The position numbers were made by a program, and so were the translations under genes. The notes under the pieces were generated by a model. That model worked only from the letters and a program-made list of their open reading frames with translations. It searched no databases and was not told the DNA's origin. Of a DNA stretch of 35,309 nt, positions 16,929-25,519 are shown piece by piece. Origin of the DNA: Ponticaulis sp. (GTDB lineage Bacteria > Pseudomonadota > Alphaproteobacteria > Caulobacterales > Hyphomonadaceae); the NCBI GenBank assembly GCA_002723155.1, contig PBNO01000006.1:221109-256417 (forward strand), written 5' to 3'. Positions within the stretch are counted from its first letter, which is position 1. Every line of letters begins with the position of its first letter.

Positions 16929-16989
16929 GGTGTGTCATGTCTCTCTTCTTTGGGTATACCCGTAACACCGCATAGTTAAGGCCGAGTGC

Positions 16990-17502
16990 ATGAACATTGA
17001 AAAATCCAACCAATCCGGTTTCGATTCTCGCGCTTACCGCGACGCACTGGGTTGTTTTGGAACGGGAGTTTGTCTCGTCGCTGCTGACGACGCGAACGGC
17101 AAGCCAAGAGCGATTACAGTAAACAGTTTCTCAAGTGTGTCGCTGCATCCGCCCATTATCCTCTGGTCCATCGATAGCCAGTCTGATCGCTACAACCTGT
17201 TCACCGAGTCAGAATTGTTCTCGGTAAACGTCCTGCCAGCGAGCGATGCAGAGGTCTCCACTCATTTTGCGCGCTATGTTGAAGCCGAACTTAAAGGCGA
17301 GCAGCTTGCGCGCGATTCCAACGGTGTGCCGGTTTATACAGGCGCGCTGGCCCAGTTTGTGTGCCGGACGAGCTGGCGACAAAAAGCCGGCGACCACGTT
17401 GTCATCTTCGGCGACGTGATCGGCTTCAACTCTCGCGATGGCGACGCGCTCGGCTTCTTCCGTGGCAATTACACGTCTCACTCAATCCCCGACCTGAAAT
17501 AG
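16990..17502 (+). CDS. Flavin reductase-like domain protein (FMN-binding split barrel)
   Basis: A 170-aa protein of the flavin reductase (HpaC/ActVB-like) family, which binds FMN or FAD and reduces it with NAD(P)H, often serving a two-component monooxygenase. Family segments: YRDALGCFGTGVCLV near residue 11, AITVNSFSSVSLHPPIILWSI (flavin-binding strand and loop), FSVNVL, and the C-terminal GDHVVIFGDVIGFNSRDGDALGFFRGNY. It is the first gene of a plus-strand cluster, 12 bp before the hydroxyisobutyrate-dehydrogenase-like gene. No oxygenase partner is present nearby, so its electron acceptor is unknown. Confidence 0.88.
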   Translation: MNIEKSNQSGFDSRAYRDALGCFGTGVCLVAADDANGKPRAITVNSFSSVSLHPPIILWSIDSQSDRYNLFTESELFSVNVLPASDAEVSTHFARYVEAELKGEQLARDSNGVPVYTGALAQFVCRTSWRQKAGDHVVIFGDVIGFNSRDGDALGFFRGNYTSHSIPDLK

Positions 17503-17514
17503 GAGACCGGTCTC

Positions 17515-18399
17515 ATGGCGAAATGCAGTTTTCTTGGTCTTGGTGTCATGGGTGCGCCAATGGCGGGGCACCTTTTGAAAGCTGGCCATGAGGTCATTGT
17601 CTGGAACCGGACGGAAGCAAAATCGGACGCCTGGGTGGAGACCTATGGCGGTGCGAAGGCAAGCACTCCGGCTGAGGCCGTTGCCGCGTCTGACTTTGTA
17701 TTCAGCTGTTTGGGCGATGATCCGGATGTGATGGTCGTCTATGAGGAAGTCATTCCTGCCGCGCGAGAAGGCATGGTTCTGGTCGATCACACGACGGCAA
17801 GCGCGCATCTGGCACGGTCTCTTTATGATCGCGCACTCGCTGAGGGTGCTATGTTCGTTGATGCGCCTGTGTCCGGCGGGCAGGCCGGTGCGGAAAACGG
17901 TCAGCTGACGATTATGTGCGGTGGCGCAGACGAAGCCTTTGCCGCAGCCGCGCCAATCATGGACGCTTACGCCAAGCAGATGACGCATATCGGTGGGCCG
18001 GGAGCTGGCCAGCAGGCCAAAATGGTGAACCAGATTTGTATCGCGGGCATTGTGCAGGGCCTCTCAGAAGGGCTCGCTTTTGCACAGAATGCCGGTCTTG
18101 ATCCGGCTAAAGTTATCGAGGCGATTTCCAAGGGCGCAGCACAGAGCTGGCAGATGGAAAATCGCTGGGAAACCATGGTGAACGGCAAGTTCGATTATGG
18201 CTTCGCGATTGACTGGATGCGTAAGGATCTGCGCATCGCTCTGGAAGAAGCCCGCGCGAACGGTTCAAAGCTTCCTGTTGCTGCGCTCGTCGACCAGTTC
18301 TACGCTGACGTTCAGGATATGGGTGGTAATCGCTGGGATACGTCCAGCCTGATTACGCGCCTTGGGCAGGACGTAAAACATGGCGAAAGCGGAAAATAA
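17515..18399 (+). CDS. 3-hydroxyisobutyrate dehydrogenase-like beta-hydroxyacid dehydrogenase
   Basis: An NAD(P)-dependent oxidoreductase of beta-hydroxyacids. The 294-aa protein has the N-terminal Rossmann motif GLGVMGAPMAGHLLKAGHEV followed by WNRT, whose Asn-Arg-Thr favours NADP binding. It also has the substrate-binding DAPVSGGQAGAENGQLTIMCGG, the catalytic-Lys segment GAGQQAKMVNQI, and the C-terminal helical domain with FDYGFAIDWMRKDLRIAL. AGGAGA precedes the ATG. Within the family it could act on 3-hydroxyisobutyrate, tartronate semialdehyde or succinate semialdehyde; the sequence alone does not settle which. The next gene overlaps its 3' end by 20 bp. Confidence 0.88.
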   Translation: MAKCSFLGLGVMGAPMAGHLLKAGHEVIVWNRTEAKSDAWVETYGGAKASTPAEAVAASDFVFSCLGDDPDVMVVYEEVIPAAREGMVLVDHTTASAHLARSLYDRALAEGAMFVDAPVSGGQAGAENGQLTIMCGGADEAFAAAAPIMDAYAKQMTHIGGPGAGQQAKMVNQICIAGIVQGLSEGLAFAQNAGLDPAKVIEAISKGAAQSWQMENRWETMVNGKFDYGFAIDWMRKDLRIALEEARANGSKLPVAALVDQFYADVQDMGGNRWDTSSLITRLGQDVKHGESGK

Positions 18400-18817
18400 A
18401 ACCAAAGCGACGAGCGTTTCGCCGGAAAGCTTTGTTGATACTGTTGAACACGATGTGCGTCGCGCAGACGCTAAGGTGCTTCTCGACCTCTTTGCGGACG
18501 TGACACAACTTGTGCCGCGTATGTGGGGACCGAGCATTATCGGCTATGGCAGATACCACTACAAATATGAGAGTGGCCGTGAAGGCGAGTTCATGATGAC
18601 CGGGTTCAGCCCACGCAAGGCGAACCAGGTGATCTACATCATGCCGGGATACACAGACCACTCCGCCATTCTGGACCGCATTGGGAAGTATAAGATCGGC
18701 AAGTCGTGTCTCTACATCAACAAGCTCGCCGATATTGATCTCGATGTGTTGAGAGAGCTGATAATTGCAGGTTTTGAGGACATGAAGTCCAGATATCCTG
18801 ACTGGAAGCCTGAATAG
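18380..18817 (+). CDS. DUF1801 (YdhG-like) domain protein
   Basis: A 145-aa protein of the DUF1801 group. Visible hallmarks are the helical start (VEHDVRRADAKVLLDLFADVTQ), MWGPSIIGYGRYHYKYESGREGEF, the strand FSPRKANQVIYIM, and the C-terminal GKSCLYINKLADIDLDVLRELI. Family members are small alpha/beta proteins; some have been proposed as iron chaperones, but no firm role is known. It overlaps the dehydrogenase gene by 20 bp and lies 8 bp before the acetoacetyl-CoA synthetase gene, so it is co-transcribed and translationally coupled. Confidence 0.82.
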   Translation: MAKAENKTKATSVSPESFVDTVEHDVRRADAKVLLDLFADVTQLVPRMWGPSIIGYGRYHYKYESGREGEFMMTGFSPRKANQVIYIMPGYTDHSAILDRIGKYKIGKSCLYINKLADIDLDVLRELIIAGFEDMKSRYPDWKPE

Positions 18818-18825
18818 GACTACTC

Positions 18826-20820
18826 GTGAACAACGCACCGTTTCGACCTCAAATCGCGCTCTATCGCGACTGGCTAAAATCAGAGCGCGGACTGGAGTTC
18901 GCCGACTATGAGGCGCTTCGCAGCTGGTCGGTCACGGACGTCGATGCGTTCTGGCAGAGCATCTGGGATTATAGCGGTATGCAGTCGTCGACGCCTTATG
19001 AGGGCGTGCTGTGCACAGATAAGATGCCCGGCGGCGAATGGTTCAAAGGCGCGCATGTGAACCTTGCTGATCACGTCTTCAAACATGTGGATGCGGCTCA
19101 TGCTGCAGGTCAGCCTGCCATTATTTGCGAGAATGAACTCGGCGAGGTCATTGAATTGAGCTGGCCGGAGCTGCGCCGGAAGGCCGTATCGCTCGCGCTC
19201 AAACTCAGAGACCTTGGTATCGAGCCAGGTGACCGCGTCGCGGCCTATCTTCCGAACGGACCGGAAACCATGATTGCGTTTCTCGCGTGCGCGAGCGTCG
19301 GAGCTGTCTGGAGCCTGTGTGCGCCGGATATGGGCGTTCGTGCGGTCATAGACCGGTTCGCCCAGATTGAGCCGAAAGTGCTGATCGCGGCCGATGGCGT
19401 CCATTATGCGGGCAAACCGATGGATCGGGGGCAGACCGTCATCGACCTCTTGGCTGAGCTGCCAAGTGTTCAGGCGACGCTGTTGGTTCAGACACCTTAT
19501 GCGACCGTATCGGTGCCGAGCTGTGAGAGCTTTGAAGGCGCTGTCGCCCGGGACGATGACGGCGTTGCCGGTTTCGAGCCGGTGAAGCTGCCATTCGATC
19601 ATCCGATCTGGATTTTGTATTCCAGCGGCACTACGGGAAAGCCGAAGCCAATTGTACAGGGGCTCGGCGGCACGCTGATCACCTCATTCGTCAATCTCAT
19701 GCATATGGATCTCGGCCCGAGCTATGCAGACAATAGCCTGAATGAGCGTTTCCATTGGTTCACATCGACCGGCTGGGTGATGTGGAATGTGCAGTTCTCA
19801 GGCCTTATCGCAGGGTCGACAATCTGCCTGTTCAATGGCGCGCCGAACGGCCCGAAAGGCGCAACGGACTGGACGACGCTCTGGCGCTTTGCTGCCCGCC
19901 ACAAGGTGACATTCTTCGGGTCTGGCGCGGCATTCTATGTCAGCTGTGAAAAGGATGGGATCGACCTGTCGACCTGCGGTGATCTCTCGTCGGTGCGGGC
20001 ACTTGGTAGCACGGGATCGCCGCTTCCGGAGTCCACGCAAATTTGGGGTACTGACCAATTCGCTGCGATAGGCACGACGGATATCTGGTGGTGCAATATT
20101 TCTGGCGGCACCGATCTTGGCGGGTGCTTTTGTACGGGCAATCGGGAACTTCCCGTCGTGCCGGGGCAAATGCAATGTCGCCAGCTCGGTATGGCTGTCG
20201 AAGCGTGGAATGATGATGGTCAGCCGGTAGGTGATCAGGTTGGTGAACTTGTCTGTGTGCGGCCATCGCCGGGCATGCCGCTGCGGTTCTGGGGCGATGA
20301 TGACGGCGAACGCTATCGCACCAGCTATTTCGAGAAGTATCCGGGCATCTGGTGTCATGGTGACTGGCTGAAAATCCAGCCCGACGGCAGCTGCATTATT
20401 TATGGCCGCTCGGACTCGACCATCAACCGTCATGGCGTGCGCATGGGCACGAGCGAAATCTACTCAGCCGTAGAAGCGCTGCCCGACGTGGTGGATTCTC
20501 TGGTGCTTGATCTGGAGTATCTGGGGCAGGAAAGTCGTTTGCTTCTGTTCGTGGTCCTGCGGGATGGAGCAGATATTAGTGACGACCTGAAGTCCGCGAT
20601 CAACGCCAATATCCGGTCCAATCTCTCACCGCGCTTCGTGCCGGATGAGATTATCGCGGCGCCGGAAGTTCCGCGCACCCTTTCTGGTAAGAAGCAGGAA
20701 GTGCCGCTGAAGAAGATTTTCCTCGGTCAGGACGCATCAAAAGTGCTGACGCGGGATGCCATGGCGAACCCGCATGTTCTGGACTGGTATGTCGATACTG
20801 CGCGACGAATGTCTGAGTGA
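18826..20820 (+). CDS. Acetoacetyl-CoA synthetase
   Basis: Activates acetoacetate to acetoacetyl-CoA with ATP, feeding ketone bodies released from polyhydroxybutyrate back into metabolism. The 664-aa protein is an ANL-superfamily enzyme: P-loop YSSGTTGKPKP at about residues 263-273, A5-like segment GTTDIWWCNISGGTD, GDWLKIQPDGSCIIYGRSD (hinge), and the C-terminal catalytic Lys in RTLSGKKQEVPLKKI near residue 622. The stretch FHWFTSTGWVMWN and the N-terminal extension fit acetoacetyl-CoA rather than acetyl-CoA synthetases. It starts with GTG, with AGGA a few bases upstream. A phasin gene elsewhere in the window supports a polyhydroxybutyrate link. Confidence 0.92.
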   Translation: MNNAPFRPQIALYRDWLKSERGLEFADYEALRSWSVTDVDAFWQSIWDYSGMQSSTPYEGVLCTDKMPGGEWFKGAHVNLADHVFKHVDAAHAAGQPAIICENELGEVIELSWPELRRKAVSLALKLRDLGIEPGDRVAAYLPNGPETMIAFLACASVGAVWSLCAPDMGVRAVIDRFAQIEPKVLIAADGVHYAGKPMDRGQTVIDLLAELPSVQATLLVQTPYATVSVPSCESFEGAVARDDDGVAGFEPVKLPFDHPIWILYSSGTTGKPKPIVQGLGGTLITSFVNLMHMDLGPSYADNSLNERFHWFTSTGWVMWNVQFSGLIAGSTICLFNGAPNGPKGATDWTTLWRFAARHKVTFFGSGAAFYVSCEKDGIDLSTCGDLSSVRALGSTGSPLPESTQIWGTDQFAAIGTTDIWWCNISGGTDLGGCFCTGNRELPVVPGQMQCRQLGMAVEAWNDDGQPVGDQVGELVCVRPSPGMPLRFWGDDDGERYRTSYFEKYPGIWCHGDWLKIQPDGSCIIYGRSDSTINRHGVRMGTSEIYSAVEALPDVVDSLVLDLEYLGQESRLLLFVVLRDGADISDDLKSAINANIRSNLSPRFVPDEIIAAPEVPRTLSGKKQEVPLKKIFLGQDASKVLTRDAMANPHVLDWYVDTARRMSE

Positions 20821-20916
20821 CTGACCGCTGAAAGCAGTAAGTTTCCTTCGATAAAGGGCTTTCATCCTTCCATCTGCTCTGCCAGTTTCTGGTGAGACAC
20901 ATTGGGAGGATACCAG

Positions 20917-21900
20917 ATGACGATCCGCGCACTCATTACGGATAAGGATGGCGAAGGCTACGCAACAAAGCTCACCACAATCGATCAGGCTGATCTGGGT
21001 GAGGGCGATGTGACCATCTCCGTCGAGTATTCGACGGTCAATTACAAAGACGGGCTCGCACTGAACGGTAAACGCATCATGGCGAGCTATCCGTTGATTG
21101 GCGGTATTGATCTGGCAGGCACAGTCGAGGCATCTGACAGCATCAACTTCCAGCCGGGTGATAAAGTGCTGGTGAATGGCTATGGCCTCAGCCAGACGCA
21201 TAATGGCGGCTATTCTGAAAAGGCGCGTGTGCCAGCCGAGTGGGTGATCCCGCTACCGGAAAAATTCTCGACGCGTGACGCTATGGCGATTGGTACAGCA
21301 GGCTACACAGCTATGCTTTGCATTCTGGCGCTGGAGCATGGCGGCCTTACGCCTGCGAGCGGCGACGTTCTGGTGACCGGCGCGAATGGCGGTGTGGGAT
21401 CCATCGCGATTTCTATTCTGTCCGGCCTTGGCTATAATGTTCTGGCATCTACGGGGCGTCCGTCCGAAGCAGAGTATCTGAAATCACTCGGCGCTGCGGA
21501 TATCGTAGACCGCAACACGCTTTCAGAACCGGGCCGTCCTATCGGCTCCGAGAAATGGGCTGGTGCAGTCGATTCTGTAGGCAGTCACACGCTGGCCAAC
21601 GTGCTGGCTCAGACAAAATATGAAGGCGTTGTGGCGGCTTGCGGTCTGGCGCAGGGCATGGATCTTCCAGCGAGCGTTGCGCCTTTTATCCTGCGCAATG
21701 TGACACTTGCGGGCATTGATTCAGTGAATGCGGGTCGCGCGAAGCGTATTGAAGCGTGGGAACGACTGGCGAAAGACCTTGATCCGGCAAAACTTGAAAG
21801 CACGATCAGCGAAGTGAAGCTGGAAGAGGTTCCGGACGTCGCGAATGCTATTCTGGCCGGCAAGGTGCGTGGTCGTACTGTGGTCAACGTTCAAAGCTGA
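20917..21900 (+). CDS. acuI: Acrylyl-CoA reductase (NADPH), AcuI/YhdH-type MDR oxidoreductase
   Basis: A zinc-free medium-chain dehydrogenase/reductase. Close relatives (AcuI, YhdH) reduce toxic acrylyl-CoA to propionyl-CoA, important where dimethylsulfoniopropionate or 3-hydroxypropionate is used. Hallmarks: STVNYKDGLALNG near residue 40, PLIGGIDLAGTV, GYGLSQTHNGGYSEKARV, the nucleotide-binding VTGANGGVGSIAISILSGLGY, and FILRNVTLAGIDSV. From ATG 20917 it is 327 aa, typical of the family; GGGAGGA lies at good spacing before it, while an upstream TTG would overlap that site. It follows acetoacetyl-CoA synthetase by 96 bp with no clear terminator. Confidence 0.88.
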   Translation: MTIRALITDKDGEGYATKLTTIDQADLGEGDVTISVEYSTVNYKDGLALNGKRIMASYPLIGGIDLAGTVEASDSINFQPGDKVLVNGYGLSQTHNGGYSEKARVPAEWVIPLPEKFSTRDAMAIGTAGYTAMLCILALEHGGLTPASGDVLVTGANGGVGSIAISILSGLGYNVLASTGRPSEAEYLKSLGAADIVDRNTLSEPGRPIGSEKWAGAVDSVGSHTLANVLAQTKYEGVVAACGLAQGMDLPASVAPFILRNVTLAGIDSVNAGRAKRIEAWERLAKDLDPAKLESTISEVKLEEVPDVANAILAGKVRGRTVVNVQS

Positions 21901-21909
21901 TCACTGACA

Positions 21910-21941
21910 GCGCGTCGTCTGTTTATTCGACGGCGACGCGC
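21910..21941. terminator. Possible shared terminator between acuI and the convergent deacetylase gene
   Basis: GCGCGTCG (21910-21917) pairs with CGACGCGC (21934-21941) around an AT-rich loop. The hairpin overlaps the stop codon of the minus-strand gene and has only a short T-stretch after it, so function is likely but not certain. Confidence 0.45.
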
Positions 21942-22717
21942 TTTCCATCAAATACTTCATGTGCGCCGATGTCCTCGAGCACATCGCCAACGGATTGCAC
22001 GTCAAATCCGGCGGCGTGAACCGCGTCGGCAAGTGTCTGGAAGTCGCTCGTCGAGCAGCCCCATTCCGTTGGTTCATCCTGCACATCATGGGTGAAGATG
22101 ATCATCCAGCCGCCCGTGTTTTCGAGCTCTTTCAGATAGTCCAGGCATTCTGCGGTGCCGCCGCGATCAGACTGAATGCCATTTGCTTTCAGCAACGAAA
22201 TGTTTGTTTCACCCTGATTGATGCCGCCCGCTACGCCGCGCAGCCCAGAAAAGTGCGGTAGCAGAGCGCGTTTTGTGAAGAGTGTGCTGGACCCGCGTGG
22301 ATAAGCAAAGCTGCGCGCTTCCGGCAGCCCCTGATCAATGAAGAATTTTCGGTTGGCGACGCAGTCCGAAATCGAAACTTCGGCGGGCTGTTCGGGGAAG
22401 TGAGAGTGATCGAATGTGTGACATCCAATATCCTGTCCCTTCTCGCGCAGGGCATTGAGTGCGTCCTGCGTGAACATCGGCCCGTAATTCGGATGCACCG
22501 TGTCCATATAGCTGCCGCAAACATACCAGGTCGCGATCCAGTCATGCGCCTCCAGAATTGGAAGGGCGTTATCGAAGGCCGATTGAGGGAAGTCGTCAAA
22601 GCAGAAGCTGACGACCGGTCTTTCCGGAATGGAAATCGTGTGCCGGTTCAGATATTTTACGAGCTTTGCTTGAAGTTTCTCGTTCGCGTTTTGAGAAAGG
22701 TAAGACAAGGCTGGCAT
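21923..22717 (-). CDS. Polysaccharide deacetylase (CE4, NodB-homology domain)
   Basis: Predicted to remove N-acetyl groups from a polysaccharide. Motif 1 is SFCFDDF with the metal and base Asp pair; motif 2 is HTFDH, giving the two His metal ligands (H-T-F-D-H); later motifs are FAYPRGS and MIIFTHDVQDEP. There is no signal peptide, so the protein may work in the cytoplasm or on a membrane-side intermediate. Start ATG 22717 (264 aa) is chosen because GGGGGA lies just before it; the upstream ATG at 22729 has no ribosome site. It is divergent from a FemAB/GNAT-like gene, a pairing typical of exopolysaccharide or capsule loci, although no glycosyltransferases are adjacent. Confidence 0.85.
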   Translation of the reverse strand: MPALSYLSQNANEKLQAKLVKYLNRHTISIPERPVVSFCFDDFPQSAFDNALPILEAHDWIATWYVCGSYMDTVHPNYGPMFTQDALNALREKGQDIGCHTFDHSHFPEQPAEVSISDCVANRKFFIDQGLPEARSFAYPRGSSTLFTKRALLPHFSGLRGVAGGINQGETNISLLKANGIQSDRGGTAECLDYLKELENTGGWMIIFTHDVQDEPTEWGCSTSDFQTLADAVHAAGFDVQSVGDVLEDIGAHEVFDGKRVAVE

Positions 22718-22751
22718 GATTTCCCCCATGAGTTAGAGGGGAGCATAGGCT

Positions 22752-23831
22752 TTGGTTGCAAAAATTTCTTTAAACAAGTTCAGCAATCTGTCCGTATCTG
22801 ACCGGCAGGCATGGGACACGTTACAGCGTGAGAACCCGAACCTGCACAGCCCTTACTTCTCTTACGATTTCCAGAACGTTGTGAACGCAGTACGCGGCGA
22901 TGTTGAAGTTTTACGCTTCGCTGATGCCAATGACAAAGCTATCGGCTTCCTGCCGTTCCGTCGAAATTTCATGCGCATGGCGCGCCCGACTGCGGGTCCG
23001 ATGGATGACCTTCACGGCGTGATCAGCGCGGCTGACGCCGACATCTGTTTCGATGCAGACGAGGTTAGCAAACTGATCGGTGGATATTCGTTTTCCGCTG
23101 TTCCGGCGCAGCAATTCCAGTTCGGCCTCAAAGGCTTTGCCGGAGATGGCAATTATGTGCTCGATCTCTCAAATGGTTTTGACGCGTATATAGAGAGCAG
23201 ATCTGAAGCGAGCAGCAATTTCCGCCGCGCATGGCGCAAGGCAGAAAAGCTTCTCAAGACTGACGGCGCCACCGTTCAGCACGATATCTGGGATGAGGCC
23301 GTTTTCGAGCGCATGATCGAGTTGAAGCGCGATGCGCTGGCCGAAGCCGGTCATTTTGATCTGTTCTCGATTGAGTGGCCGAAAGAACTTCTGGAAGAGC
23401 TGCATCATCGTAATCTGAATGGCGCCCGCGGCGTGCTTTCAACGCTTCAGATCGACGGCGAAGTCGCGGCGATTTGTTATTGCATGCGCTCTGAGAATGT
23501 TCTTCACTACTGGTTCCCATCATATGAGCCACGCTTCCAGAAACAGCAGCCAGGGATGGCGCTGTTATTCAGTCTCGCTGAATGGGCGGCGCGGGAAAGT
23601 ATGACTGAATTCCATCTCGGGCAGGGCGATGTGCAGTATAAGCGCCTTATGGCCAGCTTCATCGCTCCAATGCGTCATGGCATGGTCGAGGTGAGTGTGC
23701 CGAACCGTATTCTCGGCGCAGTTGGCGAGCTGAGCTACAAACTTGATGGCCGTGGTAAGCTGTTAAGCCTACCCGCAAAAGCGCTCCGCAAATGGGAACG
23801 CATGGCGCTATTCGGCACGGTTCGGGCTTAA
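22752..23831 (+). CDS. FemAB/GNAT-fold acyltransferase-like protein (Acetyltransf_6, CelD/BcsL type)
   Basis: A 359-aa protein of the FemAB-like GNAT group often found with polysaccharide and exosortase genes. Features: an N-terminal GNAT-like half (GDVEVLRFADANDKAIGFLPFRR), the central helix SRSEASSNFRRAWRKAEKLLK, and the second GNAT half with VLSTLQIDGEVAAICYCMRS, YWFPSYEPRFQKQQPGMALLFSLAEWA and EFHLGQGDVQYK. The start must be TTG 22752: an in-frame TAG lies two codons upstream, and a purine-rich GGGGAG is 8 nt before the TTG. Its 3' end shares the TTAA tetranucleotide (23828-23831) with the stop of the convergent GNAT gene. The acyl group and acceptor are unknown. Confidence 0.8.
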   Translation: MVAKISLNKFSNLSVSDRQAWDTLQRENPNLHSPYFSYDFQNVVNAVRGDVEVLRFADANDKAIGFLPFRRNFMRMARPTAGPMDDLHGVISAADADICFDADEVSKLIGGYSFSAVPAQQFQFGLKGFAGDGNYVLDLSNGFDAYIESRSEASSNFRRAWRKAEKLLKTDGATVQHDIWDEAVFERMIELKRDALAEAGHFDLFSIEWPKELLEELHHRNLNGARGVLSTLQIDGEVAAICYCMRSENVLHYWFPSYEPRFQKQQPGMALLFSLAEWAARESMTEFHLGQGDVQYKRLMASFIAPMRHGMVEVSVPNRILGAVGELSYKLDGRGKLLSLPAKALRKWERMALFGTVRA

Positions 23832-24499
23832 GCGCGGAACTCTGCCAGTTTGCGCTTCTGATGCCCGTTCTCATCAAAATTGTCTGGTGAGAGCCAGCGT
23901 TCAAAAGCCTGCTTTACGTCCGGCCAGTCATTATCCGTCATGGCGAACCATGCCGTGTCGCGGTTCTTGCCCTTCATGACCATGTCATTGCGGAACACAC
24001 CTTCGAATTTGAAGCCATAGCGGGCAGCCGCGTTTCGCGACTTCTCATTCTCGTTATGGCATTTCCATTCAAAGCGGCGGTAATCGAGGTCATCAAAGAT
24101 ATGGCACCCCATCAAATAGATGGCTTCGCTCGCATGGGCGCTACGTTGAAGTTTCTTTGAGTAAGCTACGCAGCCGACTTCAATACTGCCATGTTCCGGG
24201 CGCTGGCGCATATAGCTGGCTGTTCCCAGAACTTCGCCTGTTTCGGCGTCGGTAATGATATAGGCGAGCCAATCATTCTTCGTGGCGAGTGCTGTGAAGA
24301 CGTTGATGAAGTCAGCCGCATTATCGACCGGGTCAAATGGCATATAGGTCCAGATGTCGTCATTGCCCGGGCCTGCCACCGCATTGCCGAGTCCTTCGCC
24401 ATGCTTTTCAGCGTCCAGAGGCTCAAGGGCGACCAGACGGCCGCGCAGCACTTTGGTTCCCGGCAGAGGCCGCGGCGTGTAGTTCGACAGGTCTGCCAT
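23828..24499 (-). CDS. GNAT N-acetyltransferase (RimJ/RimL type)
   Basis: A 223-aa acetyl-CoA-dependent acyltransferase of the RimJ/RimL (Acetyltransf_3) type. Segments: LRGRLVALEPLDAEKHGEGL at the start, WLAYIITDAETGEVLGTASYM, the core SIEVGCVAYSKKLQRSAHASEAIYLM with an acetyl-CoA pyrophosphate loop that is only loosely Q/RxxGxG-like, and FEWKCHNENEKSRNAAARYGFKFEGVFR, a very typical RimJ/L signature. It starts 3 bp after the hemB stop and is the last gene of a GNAT-hemB-GNAT minus-strand operon. The acceptor may be a ribosomal protein or a small molecule. Confidence 0.88.
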   Translation of the reverse strand: MADLSNYTPRPLPGTKVLRGRLVALEPLDAEKHGEGLGNAVAGPGNDDIWTYMPFDPVDNAADFINVFTALATKNDWLAYIITDAETGEVLGTASYMRQRPEHGSIEVGCVAYSKKLQRSAHASEAIYLMGCHIFDDLDYRRFEWKCHNENEKSRNAAARYGFKFEGVFRNDMVMKGKNRDTAWFAMTDNDWPDVKQAFERWLSPDNFDENGHQKRKLAEFRA

Positions 24500-24502
24500 G
24501 AT

Positions 24503-25519
24503 CTAGCTCAGCAGTTCTGCAGCGCGTTCGGCGAAATAAGTGACAATACCATCTGCGCCTGCGCGCTTGAAGCTGGACAGCGTTTCCAGAATGGCTTTGT
24601 CGCGGTCCAGCCATCCGGCTTCAGACGCTAGCATGATCTGGCCATACTCGCCGGAAATCTGGAACACGATGGTCGGCACGTTGAAGGTCGATGACACGCG
24701 GTACACGATGTCCAGATACGGCAGGCCCGGCTTCACCATCACGATGTCCGCGCCTTCCTGAAGATCCAGCGCTGTCTCACGGATCGCTTCGTCCGTATTG
24801 CCATAGTCCATCTGGTAGGTCTTCTTGTCGCCCGTCAGAACTGCGCCGGAACCGACGGCCTCACGATACGGGCCATAGAAGCAGCTCGCATACTTGGCGG
24901 AATACGACATGATCATCGTGTCTTTATAGCCGTGGGCTTCAAGCGCCTCGCGGATTGCGCCGATACGACCATCCATCATGTCCGACGGTGCAATAACGTC
25001 TACACCCGCTGCAGCCTGAACGAGGCTCTGCTGTACCAGCATGTTGAGCGTCGCATCATTATCGATCTGGTTCTTTTCGTTCATGACGCCGTCATGGCCG
25101 TGCGTCGTGAATGGATCGAGCGCGACGTCACACATCACACCGATTTCCGGAACGGCTTCTTTAATGGCGCGGATAACGTTCGGTACAAAACCGTTCGCAT
25201 TGAGCGCTTCGCTTCCAGTGTCATCCTTGCGGGACGGATCAATGTGCGGAAAGAGAGCTAGGGCAGGGATGCCGAGGTCTCGTGCGCGTTTCGCAGCTTT
25301 AACCGCTTCATCCAGATTGAGCCGGTCGACGCCCGGCATAGCCGTGACAGGAATGCGTGGCTCTTCACCGTCATGAACAATCAATGCCCAGACGAGATCA
25401 TCCTTTGTCAGATAAGTCTCGCGGGTGAGGCGTCGGCTCCAGTCAGCCTGACGGTTACGACGCATGCGGGTGAGCGGGTATTTAGAAGGCACAATCTGAG
25501 TCATGCCTGCAGTTTTCAT
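24503..25519 (-). CDS. hemB: Delta-aminolevulinic acid dehydratase (porphobilinogen synthase)
   Basis: Condenses two 5-aminolevulinate molecules to porphobilinogen, the second common step of tetrapyrrole synthesis. The 338-aa protein has both Schiff-base lysines, K209 in MSYSAKYAS and K263 in VMVKPGLPYLD. The metal-site region DVALDPFTTHGHDG lacks the Cys triad of zinc enzymes, indicating a Mg-type enzyme as usual in alphaproteobacteria. The N-terminal arm includes PLTRMRRNR. The ATG overlaps the upstream GNAT stop codon as ATGA, so the two genes are translationally coupled; a second ATG five codons in is possible. Confidence 0.95.
   Translation of the reverse strand: MKTAGMTQIVPSKYPLTRMRRNRQADWSRRLTRETYLTKDDLVWALIVHDGEEPRIPVTAMPGVDRLNLDEAVKAAKRARDLGIPALALFPHIDPSRKDDTGSEALNANGFVPNVIRAIKEAVPEIGVMCDVALDPFTTHGHDGVMNEKNQIDNDATLNMLVQQSLVQAAAGVDVIAPSDMMDGRIGAIREALEAHGYKDTMIMSYSAKYASCFYGPYREAVGSGAVLTGDKKTYQMDYGNTDEAIRETALDLQEGADIVMVKPGLPYLDIVYRVSSTFNVPTIVFQISGEYGQIMLASEAGWLDRDKAILETLSSFKRAGADGIVTYFAERAAELLS

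Noticed and set aside
16990-17502. Two-component monooxygenase system around the flavin reductase-like gene
   Set aside because: No oxygenase component is encoded nearby; the following genes are a dehydrogenase, a DUF1801 protein and a CoA ligase.
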